DNA from: Halosimplex carlsbadense 2-9-1
Lineage (GTDB): Archaea; Halobacteriota; Halobacteria; Halobacteriales; Haloarculaceae
Length of the DNA: 64,000 nucleotides
Direction: 5' to 3'
NCBI RefSeq assembly: GCF_000337455.1
Contig: NZ_AOIU01000047.1
Span: 85,955-149,954 of the forward strand
Shown here: positions 1-10,329 of the stretch, piece after piece
Position numbering within the stretch: the stretch's first letter is position 1
Layout of the letters: every line of letters starts with the position of its first letter
Program-made: the position numbers and the translations under genes
Notes under the pieces: generated by a model
The model's input: only the letters and a program-made list of their open reading frames with translations
The model's database searches: none
What the model was told of the DNA's origin: nothing

Positions 1-402
1 CTCCGCGACCACGGCGCGAGCGAGGTGAAGGGCCTGACTGCCGACGGCCGTATCCCGGGACTGGACCACGAGCGAGCGAAGGTCGACGCCGACGGCATCG
101 GCGACGCCGACGTGGTGGTCGTTCCCCTGGAGGACGGCGACCGCGCCGAGGCGCTGGGCGAACTGGGCAAGGTCGAGGTCGTGATCGACCTCAACCCGAT
201 GTCGCGCTCGGCGCGGGCGGCCGACGTGCCGATCGTCGACAACGTGATCCGCGCGGTCCCGGCGATCGCAGAGCACGCCCGCGATCTGGCCGATGCCGAC
301 CGCGAGACGCTCGAATCGGCCGTCGCCGAGTTCGACGCCGACGAGGCGCTGGCGGCCGCCGAGCGCGCGATCCGCGAGGGCGGCGACGACGACGAGACGT
401 GA
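1..402 (+). CDS. 4-phosphopantoate--beta-alanine ligase, 3' end (partial)
   Basis: Frame 1 is open from the first base of the window, so the 5' part lies upstream; 133 C-terminal residues are visible. The block VIDLNPMSRSA followed by IVDNVIRAVP is the conserved tail of archaeal phosphopantothenate synthetase (DUF137 family). That enzyme joins 4-phosphopantoate to beta-alanine using ATP in the archaeal branch of coenzyme A synthesis and is cytoplasmic. The last residues are acidic (GGDDDET), a common haloarchaeal adaptation. The next gene starts 137 nt downstream on the same strand behind its own Shine-Dalgarno, so co-transcription is possible but not shown. The assignment rests on recognised motifs in the C-terminal third only. 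Confidence 0.8.
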   Translation, partial: LRDHGASEVKGLTADGRIPGLDHERAKVDADGIGDADVVVVPLEDGDRAEALGELGKVEVVIDLNPMSRSARAADVPIVDNVIRAVPAIAEHARDLADADRETLESAVAEFDADEALAAAERAIREGGDDDET

Positions 403-539
403 GGCCGCTGTCGGGTCGCCGGGTGGCGCGAACGCCGGTCGGACCGGCGACGGCCCCGGTCGCGGTCGGCCGGAACGTTGATACTCCTGACCGTGTCACT
501 CCGTCGTAATGACCCGCGCACGCGACGGAGGAGTCTGAC

Positions 540-3095
540 GTGCTCCCGAAACGGTTCGCCTTCGACCGGCGGCTACCCGACGAGGCGACGGTCCGGGCCG
601 CGCTGGACGAGCGAGCGATCACCCCGTTCGGCCCCGGCGAGGACCTCGACCGCCTCCACCGGGTCCTCTACCCCGCGTTCCGGCTGACCTTCGAGTACGA
701 GGCGTCCGAACTGCTCTCGTTCGGCGCGAACAGGGAGACGACGACCACGCTCGTCGACGGGCTGGTCGAGGGCAACGACCGGTTCGTCCACGAGTACGTC
801 GACGGGACGGCCGACCCAGTGACGGTCGACCCCGGGGAGTTCGACCTGGGGAGCGACCATCCGGGCCTGGGGACCACGGTGATGCTGGAGTTCCAGGCGA
901 CGAACGACCGCGCCGAGAGCGTACTCGTCGAGCGGCTGCTCGACTATCGCGAGCGCCGCGCGGCCGCCGGCGAGGAGGCCGCCGCCGTCTTCCTCAACAA
1001 GTTCAAGGACGCCTACGGCCTGCCCAACGACTTCGACCCCGACGGCGGCATCGACGTGGTCGACGTGAGCCGCGTCTACCTGCCGTTCTGGCTCGCGGAG
1101 TTCCGTGCCGACAGCGCCGACCACGCCTATATCGTCTCCTTTCGCGACGAGAGCGACGCCGACGTGGACCACCCCGACGGCTGGGTGGCCGAGTGGGTCT
1201 CCGGCGACCCGACGGTCGTCGGCGACTTCGGGTACGAGGTCGACCTCGACCGCGTCCAGCGGAGCGCCGGCGACGCCGGAAGCGACGGCACCGGGAGCGA
1301 CCGCGGGGTCGGGGACGCTGAGACGAACCACGAGGGCGGCCCCGACCCCCTGGACTCCTCGGGCAGTCGCGGCGCCGGGGCCGGCGACGGCGACACCGAA
1401 GCCGTCCAGCCCGACGGGGTCGAGATGAACGCCGATTCGCTCGTCGACCTCGCACCGGACCACGGCTTCGGCGAGGTCGGCGGGATGGCCGATCTCAAGG
1501 AGACCCTGCGCCACAAGGTCGTCCGGCCGGTCACCGACCCCGACCGGTTCGCCGAGTACGGCCTGAGCGTCGTCAACGGCGTCCTCCTGCACGGCCCGCC
1601 CGGCTGCGGGAAGACCTACGTCACCCGGGCGCTGGCCGGCGAACTGGGCCACGCCTTCGTCGAGGTCTCGCCCGCCGACGTGACGAGCAAGTACATGGGC
1701 GAGCCCGCCCAGAAAGTCGCCGACGTGTTCGAGATCGCCCGCGCGAACGCGCCCTGCCTCCTCTTTATCGACGAGATCGACGGGATCGCCGGCGACCGCG
1801 GCGGCGGCGCGGACATGAACTCCAGCGAGCAGCAACTGGTCAACCAGCTACTGACGGAGCTCGAATCGCTGGACGACCACGACGTGGTCGTGGTGGGCGC
1901 GACCAACCTCCTCGAAGACGTGGACCCGGCGATCCGTCGGTCGGGGCGGTTCGACGAGCGTGTCGAGGTGCCGCCGCCCGACGCCGACGCGCGGCGGGCC
2001 ATCCTCGACCTGCACCTCGCCGGCCGACCCACGGTCGACGACCTAGACCGCTCGCCCGCCGTCGAGCGGACGGTCGGCTACGCCGCGAGCGACCTCGAGT
2101 TGATCGCCGAGAACGCGGCCCGCGAGGCGTTGCGCGACGAAGCGCCGATCGGCAAGTCCCACCTCGAATCGGCCCTCGAATCGACCGAGTCGAGCATCGG
2201 CGACTGGGTCGGCGTCTCGCACAAGGAAGGGACCCACGTCGTCCAGCCCGACGGGGTCGACCTGTCGGCCCACTCGCTGGTCACCGTCGACGTGGACCAG
2301 TCGTTCGGCGACGTGGGGGGCATGGCCGAGCTGAAAGCACGACTGCGCGAGACGGTGCTGGACCCGCTCTCGAACCCCGAGACCTACGACCGCTACGATA
2401 TCGACGTGCTCTCCGGGCTCCTGCTGTACGGCCCGCCCGGCTGCGGCAAGACCCACGTCACGCGGGCGCTGGCGGGCGAACTCGACCACGCGTTCGTCGA
2501 GGTGTCCCCCGCCGATTTGACCAGCAAGTGGATGGGGAAACCGGAGGAGAACGTCGCCGACCTGTTCGAGATCGCCCGGGCGAACGCGCCGTGTCTCCTC
2601 TTTATCGACGAGATCGACGCCGTCGCGGGGTCGCGCGGCGGCATGAGCCAGGGCAGCCAGGGGATGGTCAACCAGCTGCTCACGGAGTTGGAGGCGCTCG
2701 ACGAGGACGACGTGGTCGCCGTCGGCGCGACCAACCTGCTGGAGGACGTGGACGGGGCGATCCGCCGGTCGGGGCGGTTCGACGAGCGCGTCGAGGTGTC
2801 GCCGCCCGACGTCGACGCCCGACGGGAGATACTCGACCTGCACCTCGGCGAGCGACCGGTGGCCGACGCGGTTGACTGGGACCGGATCGTCGCGGGCACC
2901 GAGGGGTACGCCGCGAGCGACCTCGAACTCCTCGCCGAGAACGCCGCACGCAACGCGCTCCGCGCGGGCGACCCCATCGACGACGACCACCTCGACGCGG
3001 CGCTCGACGAGACGCAGTCGAGCCTGCGAAACTGGGGCGACGGCGACCGCTACGCCGAGAGCGACGCCGGCTCGGACCTGCAGTACTTCGGGTGA
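540..3095 (+). CDS. Tandem-AAA ATPase, Cdc48-like, with an atypical N-terminal domain
   Basis: 851 residues from a GTG start with GGAGG about 9 nt upstream. Two AAA modules are visible. The first has Walker A GPPGCGKT at 352-359, Walker B LLFIDEID at 407-414 and pore segment SKYMGE. The second has GPPGCGKT at 631-638, LLFIDEID at 686-693 and SKWMGK. Both carry the second region of homology ending RRSGRFDERVE. Each module is preceded by a near-identical lead-in (VQPDGVxxxxxSLV), suggesting an internal duplication. The first 240 residues do not look like the VAT/Cdc48 N domain; a Ser/Gly/Asp-rich linker (about 240-295) follows. By family it is an ATP-driven unfoldase or remodeller, probably cytoplasmic; substrates are unknown. 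Confidence 0.85.
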   Translation: MLPKRFAFDRRLPDEATVRAALDERAITPFGPGEDLDRLHRVLYPAFRLTFEYEASELLSFGANRETTTTLVDGLVEGNDRFVHEYVDGTADPVTVDPGEFDLGSDHPGLGTTVMLEFQATNDRAESVLVERLLDYRERRAAAGEEAAAVFLNKFKDAYGLPNDFDPDGGIDVVDVSRVYLPFWLAEFRADSADHAYIVSFRDESDADVDHPDGWVAEWVSGDPTVVGDFGYEVDLDRVQRSAGDAGSDGTGSDRGVGDAETNHEGGPDPLDSSGSRGAGAGDGDTEAVQPDGVEMNADSLVDLAPDHGFGEVGGMADLKETLRHKVVRPVTDPDRFAEYGLSVVNGVLLHGPPGCGKTYVTRALAGELGHAFVEVSPADVTSKYMGEPAQKVADVFEIARANAPCLLFIDEIDGIAGDRGGGADMNSSEQQLVNQLLTELESLDDHDVVVVGATNLLEDVDPAIRRSGRFDERVEVPPPDADARRAILDLHLAGRPTVDDLDRSPAVERTVGYAASDLELIAENAAREALRDEAPIGKSHLESALESTESSIGDWVGVSHKEGTHVVQPDGVDLSAHSLVTVDVDQSFGDVGGMAELKARLRETVLDPLSNPETYDRYDIDVLSGLLLYGPPGCGKTHVTRALAGELDHAFVEVSPADLTSKWMGKPEENVADLFEIARANAPCLLFIDEIDAVAGSRGGMSQGSQGMVNQLLTELEALDEDDVVAVGATNLLEDVDGAIRRSGRFDERVEVSPPDVDARREILDLHLGERPVADAVDWDRIVAGTEGYAASDLELLAENAARNALRAGDPIDDDHLDAALDETQSSLRNWGDGDRYAESDAGSDLQYFG

Positions 3096-3123
3096 GCGAC
3101 CAGCCAGCGCGTTCGAGGGGCGC

Positions 3124-4746
3124 TCAGGTCAGCGGCTCGTCGAGCGCGGCGTTCACCCGCGCTTCGAGGGCGCCCGACCGCACGAGGTCGGCGACGGCGG
3201 CCATCTCGTCGGCGAGCGGACGGTCACCCTCCAGCGGCGGGACGCGCTCGCGGACGGCCTCGTAGGCGGCGCCGCTGCCCCGTCCGGGGGCCAGGTCGTC
3301 GTCGACGAACTCGGCGGCCTGGGCGCCACAGCACAGTTCGACCCCGAGGACGCGAGCGACGCGGTCGGCCGTCTCGCGGGCGGCCCAGGCGGCGGTGGCG
3401 CTCATGCTGACGTGGTCCTCCTGGTTGCCGCTGACGGGCGTGTTGTCCGTCGACGCTCGGCCCGTGGCCCGGCACTCGTTGACGAGCGCGGCCGCGGTGT
3501 ACTGGGCGATCATGTACCCCGAGCGGACGCCGGCGTCGGTGGTGAGGAACGGCGGGAGATGCGGCTCCTGGGTGTTGGGGTTGAGCATGCGGTCGACGCG
3601 GCGCTCGCTGATCGCGGCGAGTTCGGTCAGCGCGCTCGTGAGGTAGTCCAGCCGGAGCGCGAGGGGTTCGCCGTGGAAGTTGCCGCCCGAGAGGACCGCG
3701 GCGCGGTCGGTGCCGCTGGCGCGGGCGGCGGCGTCCGTGGCCCCGCCGTCGGATCGGCCGGCGATCGAGTCGCGCCGGAAGACGAGCGGATTGTCGGTGG
3801 CGCTGTTGAGTTCCGTCTCGACCGCCTCCCGGAGGTGGGAGACGGCGTCGCGGACGGCGCCGTGGACCTGTGGGAGACAGCGCGTCGAGTAGGCGTCCTG
3901 CACGCGGTCGCAGTTGCGGTGGGAGTCGACGATCTCCGAGTCGGCGGTCAGCCGCCGGAGGTTCGCCGCGCTGTCGGCCTGGCCGTCGTGCGGGCGGACC
4001 GCCTGGATCGCCGGGTGGCTCGGTACCGTCGAACTCAGCGTCACCTCCGTCGTCAGCGCGCCCGCCACGTCGGCCGCCCGGACCTGCCGCTCGGTATCGA
4101 CGACGAGCAGGGCGCCCAGCCCGACCGTCAACTGCGTGCCGTTGATGAGCGCCAGTCCCTCCTTGGCGCCCAGCGTCAGCGGCTCCAGCCCCGCGCGGGC
4201 CAGCGCCGCCTCGCCGTCGAGCCGTTCGTCCCCGACCTCGGCCTCGCCCTCCCCGAGCAGGACGATCGTCGCGTGGGCCAGCGGCGCGAGGTCGCCGCTG
4301 GCACCGAGGCTTCCCGTCCGCGGGACGACGGGGTGGACCCCTTCGTTCAGCAACGCGGTGAAGTGGTCGACGACGACCTCGCGGACGCCCGAGTAGCCCT
4401 TGACGAGCGCGTTGATCCGGGCGACGAGCATCGCGCGGACCGCCTCGGTCGGCAGGGGCTCGCCGCTGCCGGCGCTGTGGCTCCGCAGGAGGTTCGTCTG
4501 CAACTGCGCGACCGCCTCGCGCGGGATGCGCTCGTCGACGAGTTCGCCGAAACCCGTGTTCACGCCGTAGACCGCTTCGTCGCTCTCGACCACCTCCGCC
4601 ACGCGCTCGCGGGCGGCGCGGACGGCCTCGCGGGCGTCGTCGGCGATCGCGACTTCGGCGCCCTCGCGGGCGACGGCGGCCACGTCCGCGGGGGTCAGCG
4701 ACTCGCCGTCGAGGACGACCGCGCCTCCGCCCCCGGCATCAGACAT
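3124..4746 (-). CDS. hutH: Histidine ammonia-lyase
   Basis: 540 residues. It converts histidine to urocanate and ammonia, the first step of histidine degradation. The motif GSLGASGDLAPLAH is the MIO site, in which Ala-Ser-Gly (149-151) cyclises autocatalytically to the electrophilic cofactor. YGVNTGFG near residue 60 carries the conserved active-site Tyr. It is the last gene of a hutU-hutG-hutI-hutH operon, and its ATG overlaps the hutI stop by 8 nt, indicating translational coupling. A GTG nine bases further upstream (4755), placed 7 nt after GGAGG, is a credible alternative start. Length and motifs match typical HutH. Confidence 0.97.
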   Translation of the reverse strand: MSDAGGGGAVVLDGESLTPADVAAVAREGAEVAIADDAREAVRAARERVAEVVESDEAVYGVNTGFGELVDERIPREAVAQLQTNLLRSHSAGSGEPLPTEAVRAMLVARINALVKGYSGVREVVVDHFTALLNEGVHPVVPRTGSLGASGDLAPLAHATIVLLGEGEAEVGDERLDGEAALARAGLEPLTLGAKEGLALINGTQLTVGLGALLVVDTERQVRAADVAGALTTEVTLSSTVPSHPAIQAVRPHDGQADSAANLRRLTADSEIVDSHRNCDRVQDAYSTRCLPQVHGAVRDAVSHLREAVETELNSATDNPLVFRRDSIAGRSDGGATDAAARASGTDRAAVLSGGNFHGEPLALRLDYLTSALTELAAISERRVDRMLNPNTQEPHLPPFLTTDAGVRSGYMIAQYTAAALVNECRATGRASTDNTPVSGNQEDHVSMSATAAWAARETADRVARVLGVELCCGAQAAEFVDDDLAPGRGSGAAYEAVRERVPPLEGDRPLADEMAAVADLVRSGALEARVNAALDEPLT

Positions 4747-6049
4747 CGGTCTCACCGCCGGACCCTCCGTCGTTCGCGTCGTGACTCCCGGTCCACTCGG
4801 GGCCGACGACCGGGCGTCCGTCCTTCAGCACGGTCGCGACGCGGTTGATCCCGTAGCTGTAGGGGACGTGGACGTGCGAGGGCGCGTCGAGGACGACCAG
4901 GTCGGCGGGCGCCCCCTCGCGGACGACGCCCAGGTCGGGGCGGTCGAGCGCGCGGGCGCCGTTTCGGGTCCCGGCCACGAGCGCCTCGGCGGGCGTCAGT
5001 CCCATCTCGACGCAGGCCAGCGCGCTCGCGAAGCCCATGCTCTGGGAGTGGCAGTTCGGGTTGAAGTCGGTGGCGACGGCGACGGGGGCGCCCGCCTCGA
5101 CCATCGCCCGCGCGTCGGCGTAGTCGGCGCCGAGGCCGAACGCCGTTCCCGGCAACAGCACCGGCGCGACGCCCGCCTCCACGAGCGCGGCCACGTCCTC
5201 GTCGGTGGCGTGCAGGAGGTGGTCGGCGCTGGCGGCACCGACCTCGGCCGCGAGCTTCGCGCCGCCGCGGTGGGCGAGTTCTTCGGCGTGGACCTTCGGC
5301 GTCAGGCCGCACTCGGCGCCCGCCCGGAGGACTCGCCGGGACTGGTCGACGGTGAACGCCCCCTCGTCGCAGAACACGTCACAGAACTCGGCGATCCCCT
5401 GATCCGCGACGGCCGGGAGCTGTTCGTCCACGACCCGGTCGACGTAGTCGTCGTCGCTCACGGGATCACCACTCCCCTCGTAGTCCCGCGGGACCGCGTG
5501 GGCACCCATGAACGTCGGGATCACGTCCACGGGGTGGCGGTCGTCGGCACGGTCGACGACGTCGAGCATCCGCAGTTCGGTTTCGGTGTCGAGGCCGTAG
5601 CCCGATTTCACCTCGACGGTGGTCGTTCCGTGAGTCAGCATCACGTCGAGGTGGTCGAGCAGGTTCCCGAGCAGTTCGTCGTCGCCGGCGGCCCGCGTCG
5701 CGCGGACGGTGCGGTGGATGCCGCCGCCGTTCGCGAGCAACTCGCCGTAGGTCGTCCCCCGGAGTTTCGCCTCGAACTCGTCCGAACGGTCCCCGGCGAA
5801 GCAGGCGTGGGTGTGCGAGTCGACGTAGCCGGGGATCACCGCCCGACCGCTCGCGTCGACTTCGTGGGCGGCGTTTTCCGGTGGGTACTCGCGAGTCACC
5901 TCGTCGGTGGGTCCCACCGCCGCGACCGCGCCGTCGACGACCGCTATCGCGCCGTTCTCGACGATCCCCGCGGGGTCGTCGCTCCCCAGCCCGCCGGTCG
6001 CGGTCGCCGCCTCGGCGGCGCCGTGGACGACGGCGTCGAGATCAGCCAT
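4739..6049 (-). CDS. hutI: Imidazolonepropionase
   Basis: 436 residues. This amidohydrolase-superfamily enzyme hydrolyses 4-imidazolone-5-propionate to N-formimino-L-glutamate, the third step of histidine degradation. The metal-binding HxH is in [10 protein letters not shown] (His79, His81). KSGYGLD, KVHAEEL and VATDFNPN are further conserved blocks that carry substrate and metal ligands. Its ATG overlaps the end of hutG by 8 nt and its stop overlaps the start of hutH by 8 nt, so the middle genes of the operon are tightly coupled. Cytoplasmic; full length for the family. Confidence 0.97.
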   Translation of the reverse strand: MADLDAVVHGAAEAATATGGLGSDDPAGIVENGAIAVVDGAVAAVGPTDEVTREYPPENAAHEVDASGRAVIPGYVDSHTHACFAGDRSDEFEAKLRGTTYGELLANGGGIHRTVRATRAAGDDELLGNLLDHLDVMLTHGTTTVEVKSGYGLDTETELRMLDVVDRADDRHPVDVIPTFMGAHAVPRDYEGSGDPVSDDDYVDRVVDEQLPAVADQGIAEFCDVFCDEGAFTVDQSRRVLRAGAECGLTPKVHAEELAHRGGAKLAAEVGAASADHLLHATDEDVAALVEAGVAPVLLPGTAFGLGADYADARAMVEAGAPVAVATDFNPNCHSQSMGFASALACVEMGLTPAEALVAGTRNGARALDRPDLGVVREGAPADLVVLDAPSHVHVPYSYGINRVATVLKDGRPVVGPEWTGSHDANDGGSGGETDV

Positions 6050-7103
6050 CGAGGGCCCCCGTGCGGGAGTGGCGGCCTTTCGGCGCGGCGAGGCTGGCGA
6101 GGAAGTGCGCGAGAGCGCGGGCGGCGGCGTCGACGGTGCGTCCGCCCTCGTCCAGCGACGGCGCGCACTCGACGACCTCGAAGCTCGCCACGCGGCCGTG
6201 GGTGGCGACGTGTTCGAGCAGCCGATACAGCTCCCGGGTCAAGAGCCCGCCCGGCGTCGGCGCGCTGACGCCCGGCGCGGCCGCCGCGTCGAGGACGTCC
6301 ACGTCCACGCTGACGTAGATGGCGTCCACGTCGCCCAGCGAGGCGATGGCGTCGTCCATCGCGTCGATGGGGTCGGCGGCCACCTCGGCGGGGGTGAACA
6401 CCCGTCCACCCTGTTCGTGGAGGAAGTCGTGGTAGGCGGTCGAGGTCTCGAAGTTGCGGGCGCCGACGACGGCGAGTTCGTCGAGGCCGTCGGCGAACAG
6501 CTGTCGGTACGGCGTGCCGCTGGTCGGACCGGTCCCGTTGCGGACCTCGCGGCAGTCGAGGTGGGCGTCGAAGCTGATGGCGCCCAGCGATCCGCGGTCG
6601 AGTAGCGGCGCGGCGTTCGGGTACGTCAGCGAGTTGTCGCCGCCGAGGAAGACGGGGACGGCGCCGCGGCCGTAGAGGTCGCTCGTCACCTCTCGGACCC
6701 GCTCCTGGGTGCTCGCCACGTCGGGGCCGCCCCCCTCGGTCTGGTCCGGGAGGGCCACGTCGCCGAGGTCGCCGAGCGCGAGCGACTGGCCGGTCGAACC
6801 GTGGTCGTGGCCGGGGGTCCCCCTCCGTCGCTCGTCGCGAGCGACAGGTCCGACATCGACGTGGTGCGTCTTCGCCGCGGCGAGCGACTCGCGGATCGCG
6901 GCCGGTCCGTCGGCCGCGCCGCGGCGGCCGATAACCCCGCCGTCGTAGGGTTCGCCGACGAGCACGGCGTCGAACGCGTGGAGATCCTCCAGCGACGCCC
7001 GCTCGACGGCGTCGCCGAGTTGCTCGTCGTTCGGGTCGTCCGAGGGACCGCTCCACTCCGGCGGCGGCGAGAACGCGGCCGCGCCCGCTTCGCCGTCACG
7101 CAT
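6042..7103 (-). CDS. hutG: Formimidoylglutamase (arginase/ureohydrolase family)
   Basis: 353 residues. By family and operon position it hydrolyses N-formimino-L-glutamate to glutamate and formamide, the last Hut step. Ureohydrolase metal motifs are visible: SFDAHLDCR (Asp179, His181, Asp183) and SVDVDVLD (Asp267, Asp269). The usual GGDHS motif reads GGDNS (154-158), so Asn replaces the His that normally binds Mn in arginases. This may be a subgroup trait and should be noted before assigning a binuclear Mn site. It overlaps hutU and hutI by 8 nt on each side. Agmatinase activity is less likely given the hut context. Confidence 0.92.
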   Translation of the reverse strand: MRDGEAGAAAFSPPPEWSGPSDDPNDEQLGDAVERASLEDLHAFDAVLVGEPYDGGVIGRRGAADGPAAIRESLAAAKTHHVDVGPVARDERRRGTPGHDHGSTGQSLALGDLGDVALPDQTEGGGPDVASTQERVREVTSDLYGRGAVPVFLGGDNSLTYPNAAPLLDRGSLGAISFDAHLDCREVRNGTGPTSGTPYRQLFADGLDELAVVGARNFETSTAYHDFLHEQGGRVFTPAEVAADPIDAMDDAIASLGDVDAIYVSVDVDVLDAAAAPGVSAPTPGGLLTRELYRLLEHVATHGRVASFEVVECAPSLDEGGRTVDAAARALAHFLASLAAPKGRHSRTGALDG

Positions 7104-8922
7104 CTCGGTCCTCCATCGGGACGGCGATATCGGACGCGCGGGCCTGTTCCAGCGCCCGCTCGTAGCCCGCGTCGGCGTGGCGGACGACGCCCATCCCGGG
7201 GTCGGTGGTGAACACGCGCTCGGCCTTCTCGGCGGCCAGGCCGGAGCCGTCGAGGACGACGTGGTTGTTGGTGTGCAGGGAGTTGCCGATCCCGACGCCG
7301 CCGCCGTCGTGGACGCTCACGACGTCCGCGCCCGCCGCGCAGTTGAGCAGGGCGTTGAGGATCGGCCAGTCGGCGACGGCGTCCGAGCCGTCGCGCATGG
7401 CCTCGGTCTCCCGATTGGGCGAGGCGACGCTGCCGGCGTCGAGGTGGTCCCGGGTCACGACGACGGGCGCCCGGATCTCGCCGTCCGCGACGAGGTCGTT
7501 GATCCGCAGGGCGAAGCGGGCGCGCTCGGTGAGTCCCTCCTCGTCGCCGGTTTCACCGGCTCCGCTCCGAGACGCCTGCGGCGTCTCGCTCGTTGCGGCC
7601 CCGAGCCAGCAGACTCGCGCCGGGAGTCCCTGGAACGAGACTCGCTCCTGTGCGAGGTCGATCCAGCGGTGGAGGGCGTCTTTCCCGGGAAACAGCTCCT
7701 TGACGGCCTCGTCCGTGCGGTGGATGTCGGCGGGGTCGCCCGACAGCGCCACCCAGCGGAAGGGGCCCTTCCCTTCGCAAAAGAGCGGGCGGACGTACGC
7801 CGGGACGAACCCGGGGAAGTCGAAGGGTACGCGCTCCCGGGCGGTCGCGCCGGAGACCGGCCAGGGGTCCTCACTACCTCCGTCGGCCCGGAAGTCGGCG
7901 ACCTGGCCGCGGATGTTGTTGCCGTACTCGACGGCCACGGCACCGCGCTCCTGCAGTTCGAGGACCGCGTCGACGTGCCGTTCCATCGTTTCGAGGCTCT
8001 CGCGTTCGTAGCGGTCGGGGTCCGCCTCGCGCAGTTCGTCGGCCTCGGCGACGGTGTAGCCCGAGGGATAGTACCCCTCCAGGGCGTCGTGAGCGGACGT
8101 CTGGTCGGTGACGATATCGGGGACGAAATCGCGTTCGAGCATCGCTTCGAGCACGTCCGCGGCGTTGCCGTGGACGCCGACCGAGTACGGCTCACCCGAT
8201 TCGGCGGCCCCCTCGGCGCGCTCGATGGCTTCGTCGAGGTCGTCGGTCTTCGCCTCGCAGTAGTCCGTCTCGATGCGGCGGTCGATGCGGCCCTCGTCGA
8301 CCTCGGCAGCGATACACACCCCGCCGTTCATCGTTACCGCGAGCGGCTGGGCGCCGCCCATGCCGCCGAGGCCGCCCGTGACGACGATCCTGCCTTCGAG
8401 GGATCCGTCAAAGTGTTGGCGGCCCGCCTCGGCGAGCGTCTCGTAGGTCCCCTGGATGATCCCCTGCGTGCCGATGTAGGCCCACGACCCGGCGGTCATC
8501 TGGCCGTACATGATCAGTCCCTTCGCCTCCAGTTCGTGGAACTGTTCCCAGGTGTCCCAGCGGCCGACGAGGTTGGAGTTGGCGATGAGGACCCGAGGCG
8601 CCCGCTCGTGGGTCTCGAAGCGTCCCACTGGCTTCCCGGACTGGACGAGCAGCGTCTCCGTGTCGCCCAACTCGCGGAGTTCCGCGACGATAGCGTCGTA
8701 CGCGTCCCACGAGCGGGCGGCGCGGCCGGTCCCGCCGTAGACGACCAGGTCCGCCGGCCGCTCGGCGACCTCGGGGTCGAGGTTGTTGTCGAGCATGCGG
8801 AGCGCGGCCTCCTGGCGCCAGCCCTCGCACTCGACGTCTGTCCCCGTCGTCGCTCCCGGGTCGGCGCGCCACCGGTCGCTCGGTTCGCCGACCGCGGCGT
8901 CGTCGGGCTCCTGCTGTGACAT
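7096..8922 (-). CDS. hutU: Urocanate hydratase
   Basis: 608 residues, first gene of the hutUGIH operon. It adds water to urocanate to give 4-imidazolone-5-propionate, using tightly bound NAD+ as an electrophile. Family blocks include [13 protein letters not shown] near the N terminus, [28 protein letters not shown] (NAD-binding) and [13 protein letters not shown] near the C terminus. A short acidic N-terminal extension precedes the conserved domain. The ATG has a TTTTGT element 25-30 nt upstream (8945-8950 on this strand), which fits one leaderless promoter for the whole operon. No divergent regulator is adjacent. Confidence 0.97.
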   Translation of the reverse strand: MSQQEPDDAAVGEPSDRWRADPGATTGTDVECEGWRQEAALRMLDNNLDPEVAERPADLVVYGGTGRAARSWDAYDAIVAELRELGDTETLLVQSGKPVGRFETHERAPRVLIANSNLVGRWDTWEQFHELEAKGLIMYGQMTAGSWAYIGTQGIIQGTYETLAEAGRQHFDGSLEGRIVVTGGLGGMGGAQPLAVTMNGGVCIAAEVDEGRIDRRIETDYCEAKTDDLDEAIERAEGAAESGEPYSVGVHGNAADVLEAMLERDFVPDIVTDQTSAHDALEGYYPSGYTVAEADELREADPDRYERESLETMERHVDAVLELQERGAVAVEYGNNIRGQVADFRADGGSEDPWPVSGATARERVPFDFPGFVPAYVRPLFCEGKGPFRWVALSGDPADIHRTDEAVKELFPGKDALHRWIDLAQERVSFQGLPARVCWLGAATSETPQASRSGAGETGDEEGLTERARFALRINDLVADGEIRAPVVVTRDHLDAGSVASPNRETEAMRDGSDAVADWPILNALLNCAAGADVVSVHDGGGVGIGNSLHTNNHVVLDGSGLAAEKAERVFTTDPGMGVVRHADAGYERALEQARASDIAVPMEDRDA

Positions 8923-8944
8923 ACGGTAGCTTGGATCGAGACGG

Positions 8945-8950
8945 ACAAAA
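8945..8950 (-). promoter_or_regulatory. Probable TATA element of the hut operon
   Basis: On the minus strand the AT-rich stretch TTTTGT lies 25-30 nt before the hutU ATG, the distance expected for a haloarchaeal leaderless transcript. The rest of the 100-nt gap to the next gene is GC-rich. No clear palindrome that could serve as an operator was seen. Confidence 0.45.
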
Positions 8951-9024
8951 GCGCGATGCCGGCTGGCGTCGGGCCGATCGGAGACGGGGCGGTCGCGTCG
9001 CGGCTCGGCTACAGCGGGACGCGA

Positions 9025-10278
9025 CTACGGCGCGGTGAGGGTGACGGTGCCGGCGGTCCCGCTCGCGGTCGCGTTCGCGACGAACGACTCGGAGCCGCCG
9101 AAGACGACGACCGTCTCGTCGCCGATCCGGGTCGACCGAAGACTGGTCGCGTTTCGCGATTCGAGGTCCGTTTCGAGGTCGGCGACGGCCGCGGCGAGTT
9201 CGTCGGCGTCGTCCTCGGAGTCCATCCGGAGGACCCAGGCGACGCTCGGATCGGCATCGTCGCCGAACCGAACGAGTCTGTCGGCGCCCCACCCCGTCGC
9301 GGCGGTGTCGACGCGCTCGTCCGAGAGGCCAGCGTGGAGCCACGCCCGGAGTTCGACCTCGCCCGCTCGACGGCGCTCCCCGACCGCCCAACGGTCGCCG
9401 CCGTCGACCGTCACGTCCAGCGAACGGACCGGTTCCGCGCCGGGTTCGAGGCGGTGGACGACCGCTTCGGCGGACCCGGGCGGCGACTCGAAGACCGCCG
9501 AGAGGTTCGTCGGCTCGTCGACTCGCCACTCGACGTAGCGCGCCCCGAAGTAGACCTCGCCGGCCGTCTGTCGGTAGGTTCCGGGAGCGTGGTCGTACAG
9601 ACACTCCCTGACCCCGACAGGCCGAGACCCGTTCCAGCGCTTGTCGTAGCGGTCGGCGTACTGATTCGTGGTGTACACCGCGACACCACCCGTGAGGTAG
9701 GTGGACGCCTCACCGAGTTCGATCATTTCCACGGACCCTGACGCCTGTCCCTGGAACATATGACCGAGTTCGTGGACGAAGATCAGCTCGACGGCTTCCG
9801 CCGAGAGGGTCCCCTGCGTGATGGAGATGGAGTCACCGCCGGACGCCGGATAGAACGTCGGACAGTTGGATACCGAGCCCGCCTGCAGTCCCAACGCCGC
9901 CTGGTACGGGCGCGGTTCGATCGTCGAGAAGTCGAACGCATCTCGGTCCTCGATGACGACATCGGGAGCCGGTGCGTCGACGCCGAGCAGCCGCTCGACG
10001 CGGCGGTAGACGACCGTCGCGTTGAACGGGAGCTCCCCACCGCGAACGGCGACGCGCTGACTCTCGCCGACGCCGTCCGGATCGCCCGGTTCGACTCCGC
10101 GCTCGGTGGCCGACGGCTCCGATCCAACGGGGGGTACGGTCGATGTCGCTCCCGGGTCCGAACCGGTCGCGGCCGGCGTCGGATCCGGCGTCGTACTCGC
10201 GCCGAACGGGGCTCCACACCCCGCGAGGACGAGGAGACAGGCGCACAGCAGCGTCGGGAGGGCTCGTCGAGTCGCCAT
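9025..10278 (-). CDS. Secreted lipoprotein with HExxH motif, paralogue lacking the likely third zinc ligand
   Basis: 417 residues. The N terminus is a signal peptide with lipobox LAGC (Cys21), followed by a Thr/Pro/Ser/Asp-rich linker (28-70), so it should be anchored outside the membrane. HELGH at 169-173 is a zinc-protease motif. The protein aligns along its length with the upstream gene at 10330-11736 (shared blocks GESxxVxVRGGELP, DAPAP, YADRYDK, GWGxD, VAWVLRMD). In the paralogue HEFVH is followed by ALTEGSAVY, where Glu could be the third zinc ligand of a gluzincin. Here the same place reads YLTGGVAVY, so Glu is Gly. It resembles haloarchaeal Hvo_1808-type surface proteins. Activity is uncertain. 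Confidence 0.7.
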   Translation of the reverse strand: MATRRALPTLLCACLLVLAGCGAPFGASTTPDPTPAATGSDPGATSTVPPVGSEPSATERGVEPGDPDGVGESQRVAVRGGELPFNATVVYRRVERLLGVDAPAPDVVIEDRDAFDFSTIEPRPYQAALGLQAGSVSNCPTFYPASGGDSISITQGTLSAEAVELIFVHELGHMFQGQASGSVEMIELGEASTYLTGGVAVYTTNQYADRYDKRWNGSRPVGVRECLYDHAPGTYRQTAGEVYFGARYVEWRVDEPTNLSAVFESPPGSAEAVVHRLEPGAEPVRSLDVTVDGGDRWAVGERRRAGEVELRAWLHAGLSDERVDTAATGWGADRLVRFGDDADPSVAWVLRMDSEDDADELAAAVADLETDLESRNATSLRSTRIGDETVVVFGGSESFVANATASGTAGTVTLTAP

Positions 10279-10329
10279 GTCGCTCGATGGAACTGTAACT
10301 TCAAAATACGATCGGATCGATACGTTCGG

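Noticed and set aside
573..8919. Long reading frames antisense to the AAA ATPase and hut genes (for example 573-1835 minus, 2872-4848 plus, 4781-6268 plus, 7177-8919 plus)
   Set aside because: They are mirror frames of well-identified genes, rich in Arg/Pro/Gly/Val with no domain; high GC suppresses stops in these frames.
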